A stretch of DNA of 64,000 bases from Humibacter sp. RRB41 (GTDB taxonomy: Bacteria; Actinomycetota; Actinomycetes; Actinomycetales; Microbacteriaceae), in the NCBI RefSeq assembly GCF_022761015.1, contig NZ_JAKWJQ010000008.1, positions 62,001 to 126,000 of the forward strand. The letters run 5' to 3'. Shown in pieces: positions 7,356-15,415 of the stretch. The first letter of the stretch is position 1; the number at the start of each line of letters is the position of its first letter. The notes below the pieces were generated by a model. The model was not told the origin of the DNA and did no database searches. It saw only the letters and a list, made by a program, of their open reading frames with translations. The translations under genes were made by a program, and so were the position numbers.

Positions 7356-8339
7356 TCAGGGAGTCAGCGCCAGGCGGCCGTGGACGGAGCGGGATTCCAG
7401 TCGCCTGTGGGCCTCGGTCGCGTGATCCAATGGCAGCGTCTCGACGGGTTGCGCGACGTCCGAATGGTGCAGCAGATTCAGTGCGCGGCTCGCGAGGGTC
7501 GCCGCGCGTTCCGGTTCGGCGCTGAGCAAGCCGGCGATGTTGAGTCCGATGATGCCGGTGTTGCCGATCCAGAGATCGTTGGTTCCCACGACGACTTGGC
7601 CCTCATCGGATGCGTTCCCCACGACCGCCATGCGGCCGAGCGGCCGCAGCAGAGCCAACGCAGCGGAGCGTGCCGCTCCACCTACTGGGTCCACGACCAC
7701 ATGGAAACGGGAGTCGAGTCCGGTCAACTGGTCGACTGTCACGACATCGTCGAAGCCGCGCGCCTGAGCCTCTGGGATGCGCGAGGCCCGGCTGACGACA
7801 CCGGTCACGGATGCCGCACGGAGAGCGTGCGCGACGCCCGCGAAGACGCCGCCGAGGCCCCCACTGGCTCCCAGCACGAGCACATCGTCGCCCGGGCGCA
7901 TCCTCGCAGCGTCTTCGAGCACTGCTAGTGCGGTGACGAGGTTCGGCACGTTCCCGACCGCCGCGGCGGCTGAGACTCGGCCGGCAACCGAGTCCTCTCC
8001 TGTCGCGTCGAGCGGGACTACAAGACTCGCCGGTACCGCAGCCACCTCGGCGTAGCCGGCCGTGCTCGGATTGCTCAGTGTCACCACCGGCTCACCGACC
8101 TTGAGCCCTGCGACCCCCTCGCCGATCTCCCGCACTCGACCGGCAACCTCGATGCCCGGCACGAACGGAAGCGAAAGCACACCCCGAAGACCATCCCGGC
8201 GGAAGAGCACGTCGATGAGGCCGACTGCGGCGGCTTCGACATCGATGGTCACCTCCTCCTCGGCCGGCCGTGGTGTGGCTATCTCATCGAGACGGAGAAC
8301 TTCGGGACCACCGAATTCGTTGACGACGATGGCTCGCAT
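7356..8339 (-). CDS. NADPH:quinone oxidoreductase-like MDR protein
   Basis: A 327-residue zinc-free medium-chain dehydrogenase/reductase. The N-terminal GroES-like domain (VPGIEVAGRVREIGEGV) is followed by a Rossmann domain with VLVLGASGGLGGVFAGVA, the NADPH-binding loop. Cysteines that would bind zinc are absent, as in quinone oxidoreductases. A GTG three codons upstream (8348) would overlap the AGGAG ribosome site, so the ATG at 8339 is preferred. It faces the DDN-type gene tail to tail; both may handle quinone or aldehyde stress, but nothing proves a link. The substrate is unknown. Confidence 0.85.
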   Translation of the reverse strand: MRAIVVNEFGGPEVLRLDEIATPRPAEEEVTIDVEAAAVGLIDVLFRRDGLRGVLSLPFVPGIEVAGRVREIGEGVAGLKVGEPVVTLSNPSTAGYAEVAAVPASLVVPLDATGEDSVAGRVSAAAAVGNVPNLVTALAVLEDAARMRPGDDVLVLGASGGLGGVFAGVAHALRAASVTGVVSRASRIPEAQARGFDDVVTVDQLTGLDSRFHVVVDPVGGAARSAALALLRPLGRMAVVGNASDEGQVVVGTNDLWIGNTGIIGLNIAGLLSAEPERAATLASRALNLLHHSDVAQPVETLPLDHATEAHRRLESRSVHGRLALTP

Positions 8340-8463
8340 GTCTGGCACTCCTGATCAGGAAGGGATGGTGGTTTGTCGAACGCACCACGATATCCGCAGC
8401 CGTCCGACGCTCAAGATCCCCTGCGGCGATCGAGTTTCGAGACGCGCGCCTTGGGTGTGCTCC

Positions 8464-9213
8464 TCAACCGACGGCAGGTGCCACGTTCTTGGCCAGCAGC
8501 ACCTTGCCGGTGTCGAGGGAGCGCAGCTCGATGCGCGTGATGTCCTTCACCGGAATGGAGGTCGCCGCATTCGTTCGCACCACATCGCCGGCGCCGGCCG
8601 ACCACGTCGCCACCCTGTCCGTGGTGCCATCACGGGCGATCACCCACAGCCCATAGCCCCACCGCGTCGGCTCGTTCCCGGCGTTCGACCCCGTGGTCTC
8701 GTACGACCAGCGGCAGACCATACCGATCGAGGTACCCCAGTCCTTCGCCGTGAGGGTGACGTCGGCCGACAGCGCGCCCTTCGGCGCTTCGGCGGTCGCA
8801 CCGACCTGCTGCAGGCTCGCGGCGACGGCCGGTGACGGCGGTGCCGTGACGACCGCCGGGATCACGAGCGCCAACGCCGTGGCGACAGCCGCAGCCGCCA
8901 CGACGACACCGGCGAGGGACCACCGACGGATGCGCCGGGTACGGCGCACACGGTGGAGCAGCGCCGGGACCAGGTCGGGGGCATCCTGCTGCACGTCGTC
9001 GAGCAGGGCGAGCGCCTCCTCGTGCGGCAGCGCACCCAGCAGTCCTGGCATGCCGGCCAGGTCGCGAACGGCGATGGAGCACGCGTCGCAGGTCACCAAG
9101 TGCTCCTCGTAGGCGTGGCGATCGGCCGGCGAGAGTGCGCCGAGCACGTACGCGGCATCCCACTCGGCGAAGCGGTCGGCGGCCGGCGAGTCCGTCCTCG
9201 TGTGATCGGTCAT
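8464..9213 (-). CDS. rslA: Membrane anti-sigma factor, RslA/RskA-like zinc-finger type
   Basis: A 249-residue single-span membrane protein. The N-terminal zinc-binding anti-sigma domain has His38-x3-Cys42-x2-Cys45 (EEHLVTCDAC). One membrane helix spans about 99-122. The outer domain contains DWGTSIGMVCRWSY and WVIARDGTTDRVATW, the pattern of the extracytoplasmic part of RslA-like anti-sigma factors. The ATG overlaps the sigma stop by four bases, as expected for a sigma/anti-sigma pair made in balance. Oxidation or zinc loss at the HCC motif would release the sigma factor; this is known for the M. tuberculosis homologue and inferred here. Confidence 0.88.
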   Translation of the reverse strand: MTDHTRTDSPAADRFAEWDAAYVLGALSPADRHAYEEHLVTCDACSIAVRDLAGMPGLLGALPHEEALALLDDVQQDAPDLVPALLHRVRRTRRIRRWSLAGVVVAAAAVATALALVIPAVVTAPPSPAVAASLQQVGATAEAPKGALSADVTLTAKDWGTSIGMVCRWSYETTGSNAGNEPTRWGYGLWVIARDGTTDRVATWSAGAGDVVRTNAATSIPVKDITRIELRSLDTGKVLLAKNVAPAVG

Positions 9214-9716
9214 CGGGTCACCCCCTTCTCCTGCAGGGCGAGTCGCAGCGCTCGCAGCCCATAGTGCATACGGGACTTCACCGTTCCTTCCGGGATGCCG
9301 AGCACCCGCGCGATCTCGGCCGTCGAGCGGCCGCCGTAGTAGGCGTGCACCACGACGGCACGATGTTCGAGCGAAAGCGTCGCGAGGGCGTCGGCGACCA
9401 GCCATGCGTCGAGACGAGCGTCGGTCTCGTCTGCTGTTGCGGCATCCGGAACCGTATCGGTCGTGATCTCGTGCACGTGCCTCGCGCTACGTGCTCCGTC
9501 GATCACGAGGTTGCGGGCGACCGTGAACAACCACGCCCGAGCGGATGTCTCGCGCTGGTCGAGCACGCTCGGCTTGCGCCACGCGCGCAGCAGCGTCTCC
9601 TGAACGATGTCGTCGGCCTGCGCCGGGTCGCCGGTGAGGTGAACGACGTACCTCCAGAGAGCCGGCGCGTGTTCGTCGTGCAGAGCGCGCAACAGCGCTG
9701 CATCGTCTGCTGCCAT
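9210..9716 (-). CDS. sigL: ECF sigma factor, SigL-like
   Basis: A 168-residue ECF sigma factor. Region 2 includes ADDIVQETLLRAWR (34-47) and the -10-reading segment ARAWLFTVARNLVID; region 4 carries the helix-turn-helix RSTAEIARVLGIPEGTVKSR, which reads the -35 box. The anti-sigma gene overlaps downstream. Upstream, at 9836-9863, is a sequence matching the SigL promoter pattern, so the pair probably amplifies itself. The assignment to the SigL group rests on the RslA-like partner and on that promoter; SigK-like is the nearest alternative. Confidence 0.88.
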   Translation of the reverse strand: MAADDAALLRALHDEHAPALWRYVVHLTGDPAQADDIVQETLLRAWRKPSVLDQRETSARAWLFTVARNLVIDGARSARHVHEITTDTVPDAATADETDARLDAWLVADALATLSLEHRAVVVHAYYGGRSTAEIARVLGIPEGTVKSRMHYGLRALRLALQEKGVTR

Positions 9717-9835
9717 CCGCCTCTCCCTGCTTCAACGTCCTACTTCGGCGCCCTGCTTCAGCGCCAGTCTGCGCTCCGTCGTCGCCTTTCGCGCGCCCGA
9801 CCGACGTCGTGCACACTGCGCTACGCGCCCAAGAG

Positions 9836-9863
9836 AACACGAGTCGCAACGGCATTCGGTTCA
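9836..9863 (-). promoter_or_regulatory. SigL-type autoregulatory promoter
   Basis: Minus strand TGAACC (9858-9863), 16-base spacer, CGTGTT (9836-9841). This fits the pattern TGAACC-N16/17-CGTgtc known for mycobacterial SigL. The start would fall near 9828, leaving a leader of about 110 bases before the sigma ATG. Confidence 0.6.
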
Positions 9864-9942
9864 CGCCAGGTGAGAGATCTCACATCCAGCCGCGTTGCAG
9901 AGCAGGCCTGGGCATAGGCGCCTCTATTACGTTTGCACCCCT

Positions 9943-10431
9943 ATGGACTCGTACATCTTCCTGGGCCTGCCGCTGCACATCCTGCTCGTGCACATCGTCG
10001 TGGTGCTGACTCCGCTCACGTGCATCGCCGTTCTCTTGCACGCGCTGTGGCCGGCGGCCGCTCGACGGCTGGGCATCGTGACACCGCTCGCGGCACTGAT
10101 CGTGCTCGTGCTCACCCCGATCACGGTGAACGCCGGTCAGGCGCTCGAAGACACCGTGCGCGTGACGCCGGCGGTGCAGCAGCACGCCGATCTCGGGCAG
10201 ACACTGCTCGGCTGGGTGATCCCGCTGTTCATCGTCGCGGCGATCGAGTGGGGCTGGACACGCTTCGGCGAGCGGATGCTCGGAGACCGTCTCACCCGCA
10301 GCGCACTGCTCGGCATTCGGCTGCTCATCGCGCTCGCGGCCGTGATCATCGCGGTCGGCACCATCATCGACGTCGTGCTGATCGGCGACGCCGGCGCGCG
10401 TGCCGTGTGGGGCAGCGTCGTTCAGCACTGA
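9943..10431 (+). CDS. Small integral membrane protein, four helices
   Basis: A 162-residue membrane protein with four hydrophobic segments: about 5-30 (FLGLPLHILLVHIVVVLTPL), 42-58 (IVTPLAALIVLVLTPI), 84-103 (LLGWVIPLFIVAAIEW) and 125-150 (LIALAAVIIAVGTIIDVVLI). His13 and His18 in helix one and a central acidic residue could bind a metal or heme, as in DUF2231-like proteins, but the match is loose. The frame extends upstream to 9895; ATG 9943 puts the first helix at the N-terminus. It is divergent from the sigma operon and might belong to its regulon, though no SigL-type box was seen in front of it. Confidence 0.7.
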   Translation: MDSYIFLGLPLHILLVHIVVVLTPLTCIAVLLHALWPAAARRLGIVTPLAALIVLVLTPITVNAGQALEDTVRVTPAVQQHADLGQTLLGWVIPLFIVAAIEWGWTRFGERMLGDRLTRSALLGIRLLIALAAVIIAVGTIIDVVLIGDAGARAVWGSVVQH

Positions 10432-10489
10432 CCTCCGCGACCCGCATTCCTCGGCCAGCCGCTAACCTCGTTGGTGGGTGGGGGAGGCC

Positions 10490-11230
10490 ATGGCGAGAAC
10501 CGCGGTCGTGATCGAGGACGACGTCGAGATTCGGAATCTGGTCGAAGCCGTCCTTCAGCAGGCAGGATTCGAGACGTATTCCGCGGCGGATGGCGACGCC
10601 GGCGTGGATGCCGTGCGCCGCCTCGACCCGACCGTCACGACTCTCGACATCTCGCTTCCCGGAATGGACGGCCTGCACGTCGCCAAGCGCATTCGCGAGT
10701 TCAGCTCCACCTATATCGTCATGCTCACCGCCAGGGACGAAGAGATCGACGTGCTGCTCGGCCTCGAAGCGGGAGCCGACGACTACATCGGCAAGCCGTT
10801 CCGACCTCGCGAGTTGCGTGCCAGGGTCGAGGCGATGCTGCGTCGGCCTCGCGGCAGCATACTGACGGTGACGGAGGACGCCTCTGATGCAGGGGCGCCG
10901 TCCGGTTGGCTCGAGTACGACGGGCTTCGTCTGAATCCGGAGACCCGAGTCGTGCAGCGCGATGGTCAGCCCGTCGTCCTCACCAGGAGCGAGTTCGAGC
11001 TCCTGTACTGCTTGATGGAGGCGGAGGGCCGGGTCGTCGGCAAGTCGGTGCTCGCCGACGCGATGCGGTTCTACGACGCCGGCCACGGATTCGTGAGCGA
11101 GTCGGACGGCCGCACGGTCGAGGTCCACACCGCGAACCTCAGGCGCAAGCTTGCGGATGACGTCGACAGCCCACGCTGGATCGAGACCGTTCGAGGGGTG
11201 GGCTACCGTCTGGCGACCAGTGCGAGGTAA
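10490..11230 (+). CDS. OmpR/PhoB-family response regulator
   Basis: A 246-residue regulator. The receiver domain (1-118) has the acidic pair Asp10/Asp11, phospho-acceptor Asp53 in LDISLPGMDG, Thr80 and Lys102 (GKPF). The C-terminal winged helix includes LTRSEFELLYCLMEAEGRVVGKSVL and VEVHTANLRRKLADD, ending GVGYRLA. A GTG 12 bases upstream is possible, but GGGGAGG directly before ATG 10490 decides the start. No histidine kinase is adjacent, so it is an orphan here. The only neighbour with a signalling look is the convergent phosphotransfer-like gene, whose stop codon lies six bases away. Confidence 0.92.
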   Translation: MARTAVVIEDDVEIRNLVEAVLQQAGFETYSAADGDAGVDAVRRLDPTVTTLDISLPGMDGLHVAKRIREFSSTYIVMLTARDEEIDVLLGLEAGADDYIGKPFRPRELRARVEAMLRRPRGSILTVTEDASDAGAPSGWLEYDGLRLNPETRVVQRDGQPVVLTRSEFELLYCLMEAEGRVVGKSVLADAMRFYDAGHGFVSESDGRTVEVHTANLRRKLADDVDSPRWIETVRGVGYRLATSAR

Positions 11231-11236
11231 GCGCAG

Positions 11237-11629
11237 TCAGGCCGTTCGCACGCGGTAACCGATCGAGATGAGATGGGGCATCGTCTCGGCGGCTGTCGCT
11301 TCGAGCACGCGCACGTACGGCTCGCAGTCGCAGTCGTCAGCGTTCGCGGTCGCCTGCAGCATCGCGGCATCCCGTGCCAGCCGATGTGCGCCGATCATCT
11401 GCGAGCTCGTGCGAATGCTCAGCGCGAGCTCGGCGACTCGTTCGCAGTCATGCCGTTCGCACGCGTGCCGGATCTGCTTGCACCGCTCAGGCAGGTCGTG
11501 CACGAAGTCCGCGACGAAGCGGATGATCGTGCCCTGCGATCCGTAGAGCTCATCGAGGAGGGCGGCGAGCGCCGTCTCGTCGACGAGAATCACGTCGGGG
11601 TGCTCCGTGTAGTGGCTCACACGCGGCAT
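11237..11629 (-). CDS. HPt-like four-helix protein without the phospho-histidine
   Basis: A 130-residue helical protein that resembles histidine phosphotransfer domains: DETALAALLDELYGSQGTIIRFVADFVHDLPER (helices A-B), then AELALSIRTSSQMIGAHRLARDAAMLQ, which aligns with the HPt active helix (usual form AHxLKGSSxxIGAxxL). At the phosphorylated histidine position stands Leu, and Lys-Gly is Arg-Thr. It therefore probably cannot relay phosphate, but it could still dock a receiver domain. It lies tail to tail with the response regulator. Three cysteines (CDCEP and nearby) occur in the last third. The HPt relation is my inference from pattern. Confidence 0.6.
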   Translation of the reverse strand: MPRVSHYTEHPDVILVDETALAALLDELYGSQGTIIRFVADFVHDLPERCKQIRHACERHDCERVAELALSIRTSSQMIGAHRLARDAAMLQATANADDCDCEPYVRVLEATAAETMPHLISIGYRVRTA

Positions 11630-11690
11630 CCGTGGTGGTGGGTGGGCATCGGCGGAAGGTCCTCGGTAGAAGCTGCAGGCGGGTTATGAG

Positions 11691-11729
11691 GCGATCGGGC
11701 GGGAATCTCGGGGTGTCCCGCCCGATCGC
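11691..11729 (-). terminator. Strong hairpin downstream of lldD
   Basis: GCGATCGGGCGGG and CCCGCCCGATCGC form a perfect 13-pair stem with a 13-base loop, about 110 bases after the lldD stop. There is no T tract, as is common for actinobacterial terminators. The rest of 11630-11840 shows nothing else. Confidence 0.5.
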
Positions 11730-11840
11730 GCGGCGCGAGACGGCGCCAGATGCCCATCTTCGTCACTGCGGCTCAAGGCCTGATCGACCCACCTCACCGA
11801 AACCTCAAGGTCTGCCCAAGATGTGCGGTGGTGACCCCGG

Positions 11841-13244
11841 TCATGAGCCCTTGGCGGCTGTCTTCGCCGTGGCCTTCGCAGCCGTCGCAGGTTTCGAGGC
11901 GGCGGGTTTGGTCGTCGCCGTGCGCGCCGGCTTCGCAGCCGACGTCGAGCGGGCGCGCGGAGCCGGCGTGCGTGTTGGCGCCGGCGAGGCATCCGCTGCC
12001 TCTGCCGCCGCGCGGTGCACCGGAACCAGCCTGGCGAGCTGGGTGACGTGCGACGGGTTCAGCTCGTCGAGGCTCGCGACGCCGAGCAGGCGCATCGTGC
12101 GCACCAGCTGCGTGGAGAGGATGTCGATGGTCTTGTCGACGCCCTGCCGCCCGCCGGCCATCAGGCCGTAGAGATACGCGCGTCCGATCAGCGTGAACTT
12201 CGCGCCGAGCGCAACGGCTGCGACGATGTCGGCCCCGTTCATGATGCCGGTGTCGACCATGACCGTTGCATCTTTGCCGACCTCGCGCACGACATCCGGA
12301 AGCAGCCAGAACGGCACGGGAGCACGGTCGAGCTGGCGGCCGCCGTGGTTGGAGAGCACGATGCCGTCGACGCCGAGGTCGATGAGCTTCTTCGAGTCCT
12401 CGACGTTCTGCACGCCCTTGATGACGATCTTGCCCGGCCACAGGCCGCGGATGACCTCGAGGTCTTCGTAGCTGATCGTCGGGTCCATCGCCGCGTCGAG
12501 CAGATCGCCGACGGTGCCGCCGGTGGAGGAGAGCGACGCGAACTCCAGGGGCGGGGTGGTGAGGAAGTCGATCCACCACCACGGCCGCGGAATCGCGTTG
12601 ATGACCGTGCCGAGCGTGAGCTGCGGCGGAATCGAGAACCCGTTTCGCTTGTCACGCAGCCGTGCGCCGGCGACGGGGGTGTCGACGGTGAACATGAGGG
12701 TGTCGAATCCGGATGCCGCAGCCCGGCGTGCGAGCGAGTAGGAGATCTCGCGGTCGCGCATGACGTAGAGCTGGAACCAGTTGCGTCCGGCCGGGTTGGC
12801 GGCCTTGACGGCCTCGATCGACGTGGTGCCGAGTGTGGAGAGCGTGAACGGGATGCCTGCGGCGGCCGCCGCCGAAGCCCCTGCGATCTCGCCCTCCGTC
12901 TGCATCAGCCGCGTGAAGCCGGTCGGTGCGATTCCGAACGGCAGGGCGGAGGGGCCGCCGAGGATCTCGACCGAGGTGTCGACATCGACCGCTGGGCGCA
13001 GGATGCCCGGGTGGAACTCGACATCCTCGAACGCCTGCCTGGCCCGCGCGAGGCTGATCTCGCCCTCGGCCGAGCCGTCCGTGTAGTCGAAGGCGGCCTT
13101 CGGAGTGCGGCGCTGCGCGATCGTGCGCAGGTCGGAGATCGTGTACGCGGCATCCAACCGGCGTTTCTTCGCACTCAGTTCAGGCTTCTTGAACTGCATC
13201 AGCTGCGCGAGTTCGCGAACGTTGGGGAATTGCCTCTCGACCAT
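11841..13244 (-). CDS. lldD: FMN-dependent L-lactate dehydrogenase
   Basis: A 467-residue alpha-hydroxy-acid oxidase-family enzyme that oxidises L-lactate to pyruvate and passes electrons to quinone. The FMN TIM barrel is complete to about residue 410: [14 protein letters not shown] (103-115), [10 protein letters not shown] (155-164), IVIKGVQ with the flavin lysine (273-279), catalytic His300 and Arg303 in SNHGGRQLD, and [12 protein letters not shown] near the end. After about 414 comes a tail of roughly 50 residues rich in Ala, Lys, Pro and Thr that the family normally lacks. Start ATG 13244 has a GAAGGAG site; the longer frame is dismissed. It is co-transcribed behind the FadR-type regulator (13-base gap). 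Confidence 0.92.
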   Translation of the reverse strand: MVERQFPNVRELAQLMQFKKPELSAKKRRLDAAYTISDLRTIAQRRTPKAAFDYTDGSAEGEISLARARQAFEDVEFHPGILRPAVDVDTSVEILGGPSALPFGIAPTGFTRLMQTEGEIAGASAAAAAGIPFTLSTLGTTSIEAVKAANPAGRNWFQLYVMRDREISYSLARRAAASGFDTLMFTVDTPVAGARLRDKRNGFSIPPQLTLGTVINAIPRPWWWIDFLTTPPLEFASLSSTGGTVGDLLDAAMDPTISYEDLEVIRGLWPGKIVIKGVQNVEDSKKLIDLGVDGIVLSNHGGRQLDRAPVPFWLLPDVVREVGKDATVMVDTGIMNGADIVAAVALGAKFTLIGRAYLYGLMAGGRQGVDKTIDILSTQLVRTMRLLGVASLDELNPSHVTQLARLVPVHRAAAEAADASPAPTRTPAPRARSTSAAKPARTATTKPAASKPATAAKATAKTAAKGS

Positions 13245-13257
13245 GTCGGGTCTCCTT

Positions 13258-14010
13258 CTACCTTGTCGTGTCGTTCGTGTCGCCCGTGATGCGGGACTCC
13301 GCGTAGTACCCGGCGACGTGTGCCTGCAGGCGGCGGGCGGCATCCGTGCCGTCGCCCGACTCGATGGCGCGCACGATTCCTCGGTGCTCGGCCCGCAGCC
13401 TGGCGGATGTCGCCAACCACGACGGCAGGTTCGGCACCGCGGCCAGCACGTAGCCCTCGATCGAGTCGCGCAGCCCCGCCATGGTTGCGCTGAGCACTGT
13501 GTTGCCGGATGCCTCGGCCAGCGTCACATGGAACCGTGCGTCGAGCGCGAGGAACTCGGCCGGCTCCAGCCCCGGCACATCCATGGCGTCGAGCAGAGCG
13601 GATGCCTGTCGCAGGTCGCGCCCCGCCCGTCGCGCCAGGTGCGCCGCGATCGCGGGCTCCACGACGAGTCGGGCTTCGACGACGTCCGCGATCGGGAATC
13701 CGTGAGCAGCGACCTGCAGGCGCATGACCGCGCTCATCCCGCCTTCGGGGGAGGCGACGATGACGGCGCCGGCGTTGGGGCCGCTTCCTGTCGCGGTGCG
13801 CACCAGTCCGAGCACCTCGAGCACCCGCACCGCCTCCCGAACCGACGATCGTGCGACGCCGAGGTCGGCGGCGAGCTGCCGTTCGGGCGGGAGGTGGTCG
13901 CCGGGGCCCAAGTCGCCGGCGAGAAGGCGCGCCTCGATGTGCTCGAGCGCGACGCGCCACGCGCGTGCGGTCGGGAGTGCGGCGGCGGGTGCGGCAGCCT
14001 GCTCGGTCAT
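13258..14010 (-). CDS. lldR: FadR-type GntR regulator of lactate use
   Basis: A 250-residue GntR/FadR regulator. The winged helix at about 20-85 includes [34 protein letters not shown]. The all-helical FCD ligand domain follows, with [16 protein letters not shown], the metal/ligand-binding motif [15 protein letters not shown], and [14 protein letters not shown]. It precedes lldD on the same strand and has a near-ideal FadR-type operator 10 bases before its start codon. It most likely represses lldRD until lactate binds. Assignment as LldR is from context, since FadR-type regulators cannot be told apart safely by sequence alone. Confidence 0.88.
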   Translation of the reverse strand: MTEQAAAPAAALPTARAWRVALEHIEARLLAGDLGPGDHLPPERQLAADLGVARSSVREAVRVLEVLGLVRTATGSGPNAGAVIVASPEGGMSAVMRLQVAAHGFPIADVVEARLVVEPAIAAHLARRAGRDLRQASALLDAMDVPGLEPAEFLALDARFHVTLAEASGNTVLSATMAGLRDSIEGYVLAAVPNLPSWLATSARLRAEHRGIVRAIESGDGTDAARRLQAHVAGYYAESRITGDTNDTTR

Positions 14011-14020
14011 CGGTTCCTCC

Positions 14021-14035
14021 TGTGGTCAGACCACA
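14021..14035 (-). promoter_or_regulatory. Operator of lldR-lldD
   Basis: TGTGGTC-A-GACCACA is a perfect 15-base palindrome and contains TGGTCAGACCA, matching the FadR-subfamily pattern TnGTnnnACnA. It lies 10 bases upstream of the lldR start codon. Confidence 0.7.
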
Positions 14036-14110
14036 TGCGCATCGAGCGTACCACCGCCCGGGACGGGACACCTCCGTGCTGCGAACGTCGACCCCTCTTC
14101 GCACCTCTGT

Positions 14111-14194
14111 CGTCGACCCGGCACTGTACTGCCGAGCCACCCCCGAATTCACGTCAATAGAGGGGTGGCTCGGCAATACAGTGCCGGGTCGACG
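14111..14194. repeat. Long inverted repeat (33-base arms) between divergent genes
   Basis: Left arm 14111-14143 and right arm 14162-14194 are reverse complements with one mismatch (CTGTACTGCC against CTGTATTGCC); the loop is about 18 bases. It sits between lldR (-) and the aldo/keto reductase (+), which diverge, so it ends no known gene. It may be a REP/MITE-like element or an RNA hairpin. Confidence 0.75.
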
Positions 14195-14314
14195 CGCGCG
14201 GCGCCGGGGTGTACATGACGAAAGACGACGACGCCGGAATGCGATCGTCGGCGGAGTGTTGCACCGTTGAGTGGCGTGTCCACGAGACCGCACCCGTGAA
14301 GCGAAGGAGAACCC

Positions 14315-15277
14315 ATGTCAGCACCGCGCACCCGTCTCGGCTCGTCGAGTATCGAGGTCTACCCGCTGTCGCTCGGCGGCAACGTGTTTGGTTGGACGGC
14401 CGACGAAGCCCAGTCTTTCGCCGTACTCGACGGCTATGCGGATGCCGGCGGCAACTTCATCGACACCGCCGACGGCTACTCGCACTGGGTGCCAGGCAAC
14501 CACGGCGGCGAGAGCGAGCGAGTGATCGGCCGCTGGCTTTCGCACCGCACCGACCGTGATGCGTTCGTGATCGCGACGAAGGTGGCGTCGCATCCGGATT
14601 TCAAGGGCCTGGCCCCGAGCAACGTCAAGGCGGCAGCGGATGCCTCGCTCGGCCGCCTGCAGGTGGATCACATCGACCTCTACTACGCGCACTTCGACGA
14701 CCACACGATTCCGCTCGCCGACACCGTAGGGGCACTCTCCGAGCTTGTCGACGCCGGCAAGGTGCGGGCGATCGCCATCTCGAACTACAGCCCGGAGCGC
14801 ATCGACGAATGGTTCGAGGTCACCGAGCGTGACGGGCTTCACCGGGCCGTCGCCCTGCAGCCGCACTACAACCTGGTCGAGCGGACGTTCGAGGATGACC
14901 TCCGCGAGCGCGCCGAGCGCCACGGCCTCGGCGTCGTGCCGTACTACTCGCTCGCGGCCGGATTCCTCACGGGCAAGTACCGCGACGGCATCCAGGTCGA
15001 CAGCGCACGCGCCGCGGGTGCTGGCAGATACCTCGACGACCGCGGACGCCGCGTTCTCGAGACGCTCGACGAGGTCGCGGCCGCGCACGGGGCATCCGTC
15101 GCCTCGGTGGCGCTGGCGTGGCTGCGCGACCAGCCGACCGTCGTCGCGCCGATCGCCAGCGCGCGCACGCCCGAGCAGCTGCAGGACCTGATCGCATCGG
15201 TGACGCTCGAGCTCACCGACGACGAGCTCGGCGCGCTGACCGACGCCTCGGCGACGCAGGAGGACGAGGCTGCGTAG
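14315..15277 (+). CDS. Aldo/keto reductase
   Basis: A 320-residue NADPH-dependent aldo/keto reductase of the YajO/Tas-like branch. The catalytic residues are in place: Asp and Tyr in FIDTADGYS (48-56), Lys in IATKVAS, and His in YYAHFDD. The C-terminal part has SLAAGFLTGKYRDG and VAPIASARTPEQLQD, the cofactor phosphate-binding region. The ATG has a clear AAGGAG site. It stands alone between two long palindromes. These enzymes reduce sugar or other aldehydes; the true substrate is open. Confidence 0.92.
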   Translation: MSAPRTRLGSSSIEVYPLSLGGNVFGWTADEAQSFAVLDGYADAGGNFIDTADGYSHWVPGNHGGESERVIGRWLSHRTDRDAFVIATKVASHPDFKGLAPSNVKAAADASLGRLQVDHIDLYYAHFDDHTIPLADTVGALSELVDAGKVRAIAISNYSPERIDEWFEVTERDGLHRAVALQPHYNLVERTFEDDLRERAERHGLGVVPYYSLAAGFLTGKYRDGIQVDSARAAGAGRYLDDRGRRVLETLDEVAAAHGASVASVALAWLRDQPTVVAPIASARTPEQLQDLIASVTLELTDDELGALTDASATQEDEAA

Positions 15278-15290
15278 GCGCTCCCGTGCG

Positions 15291-15361
15291 CACTACAGCG
15301 CCATTTGCGCGCTATTGCGCCACTACGATTGGCGCGGTTAAGCGCAAATGGCGCTGCTGTG
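15291..15361. terminator. Nested inverted repeat between convergent genes
   Basis: Arms 15291-15310 and 15342-15361 (CAGCGCCATTTGCGC against GCGCAAATGGCGCTG at the core) pair with two mismatches in 20; a second short hairpin (GCGCCA / TGGCGC) lies inside the 31-base loop. Its place between the convergent reductase and hydroxyacid dehydrogenase genes suits a bidirectional terminator. Confidence 0.55.
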
Positions 15362-15415
15362 GTGCGGGGGAGACGTGCGCGCGGGAGACGTCGGCGTGCC
15401 GACCAGCGGGTGGCG

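Noticed and set aside
12015-13289. 424-residue plus-strand open frame
   Set aside because: Antisense to lldD, whose motifs are unambiguous.
14111-14194. Interpretation of the long palindrome as a CRISPR repeat or rho-independent terminator
   Set aside because: There is a single unit without spacers and no T tract, and neighbouring genes diverge from it.
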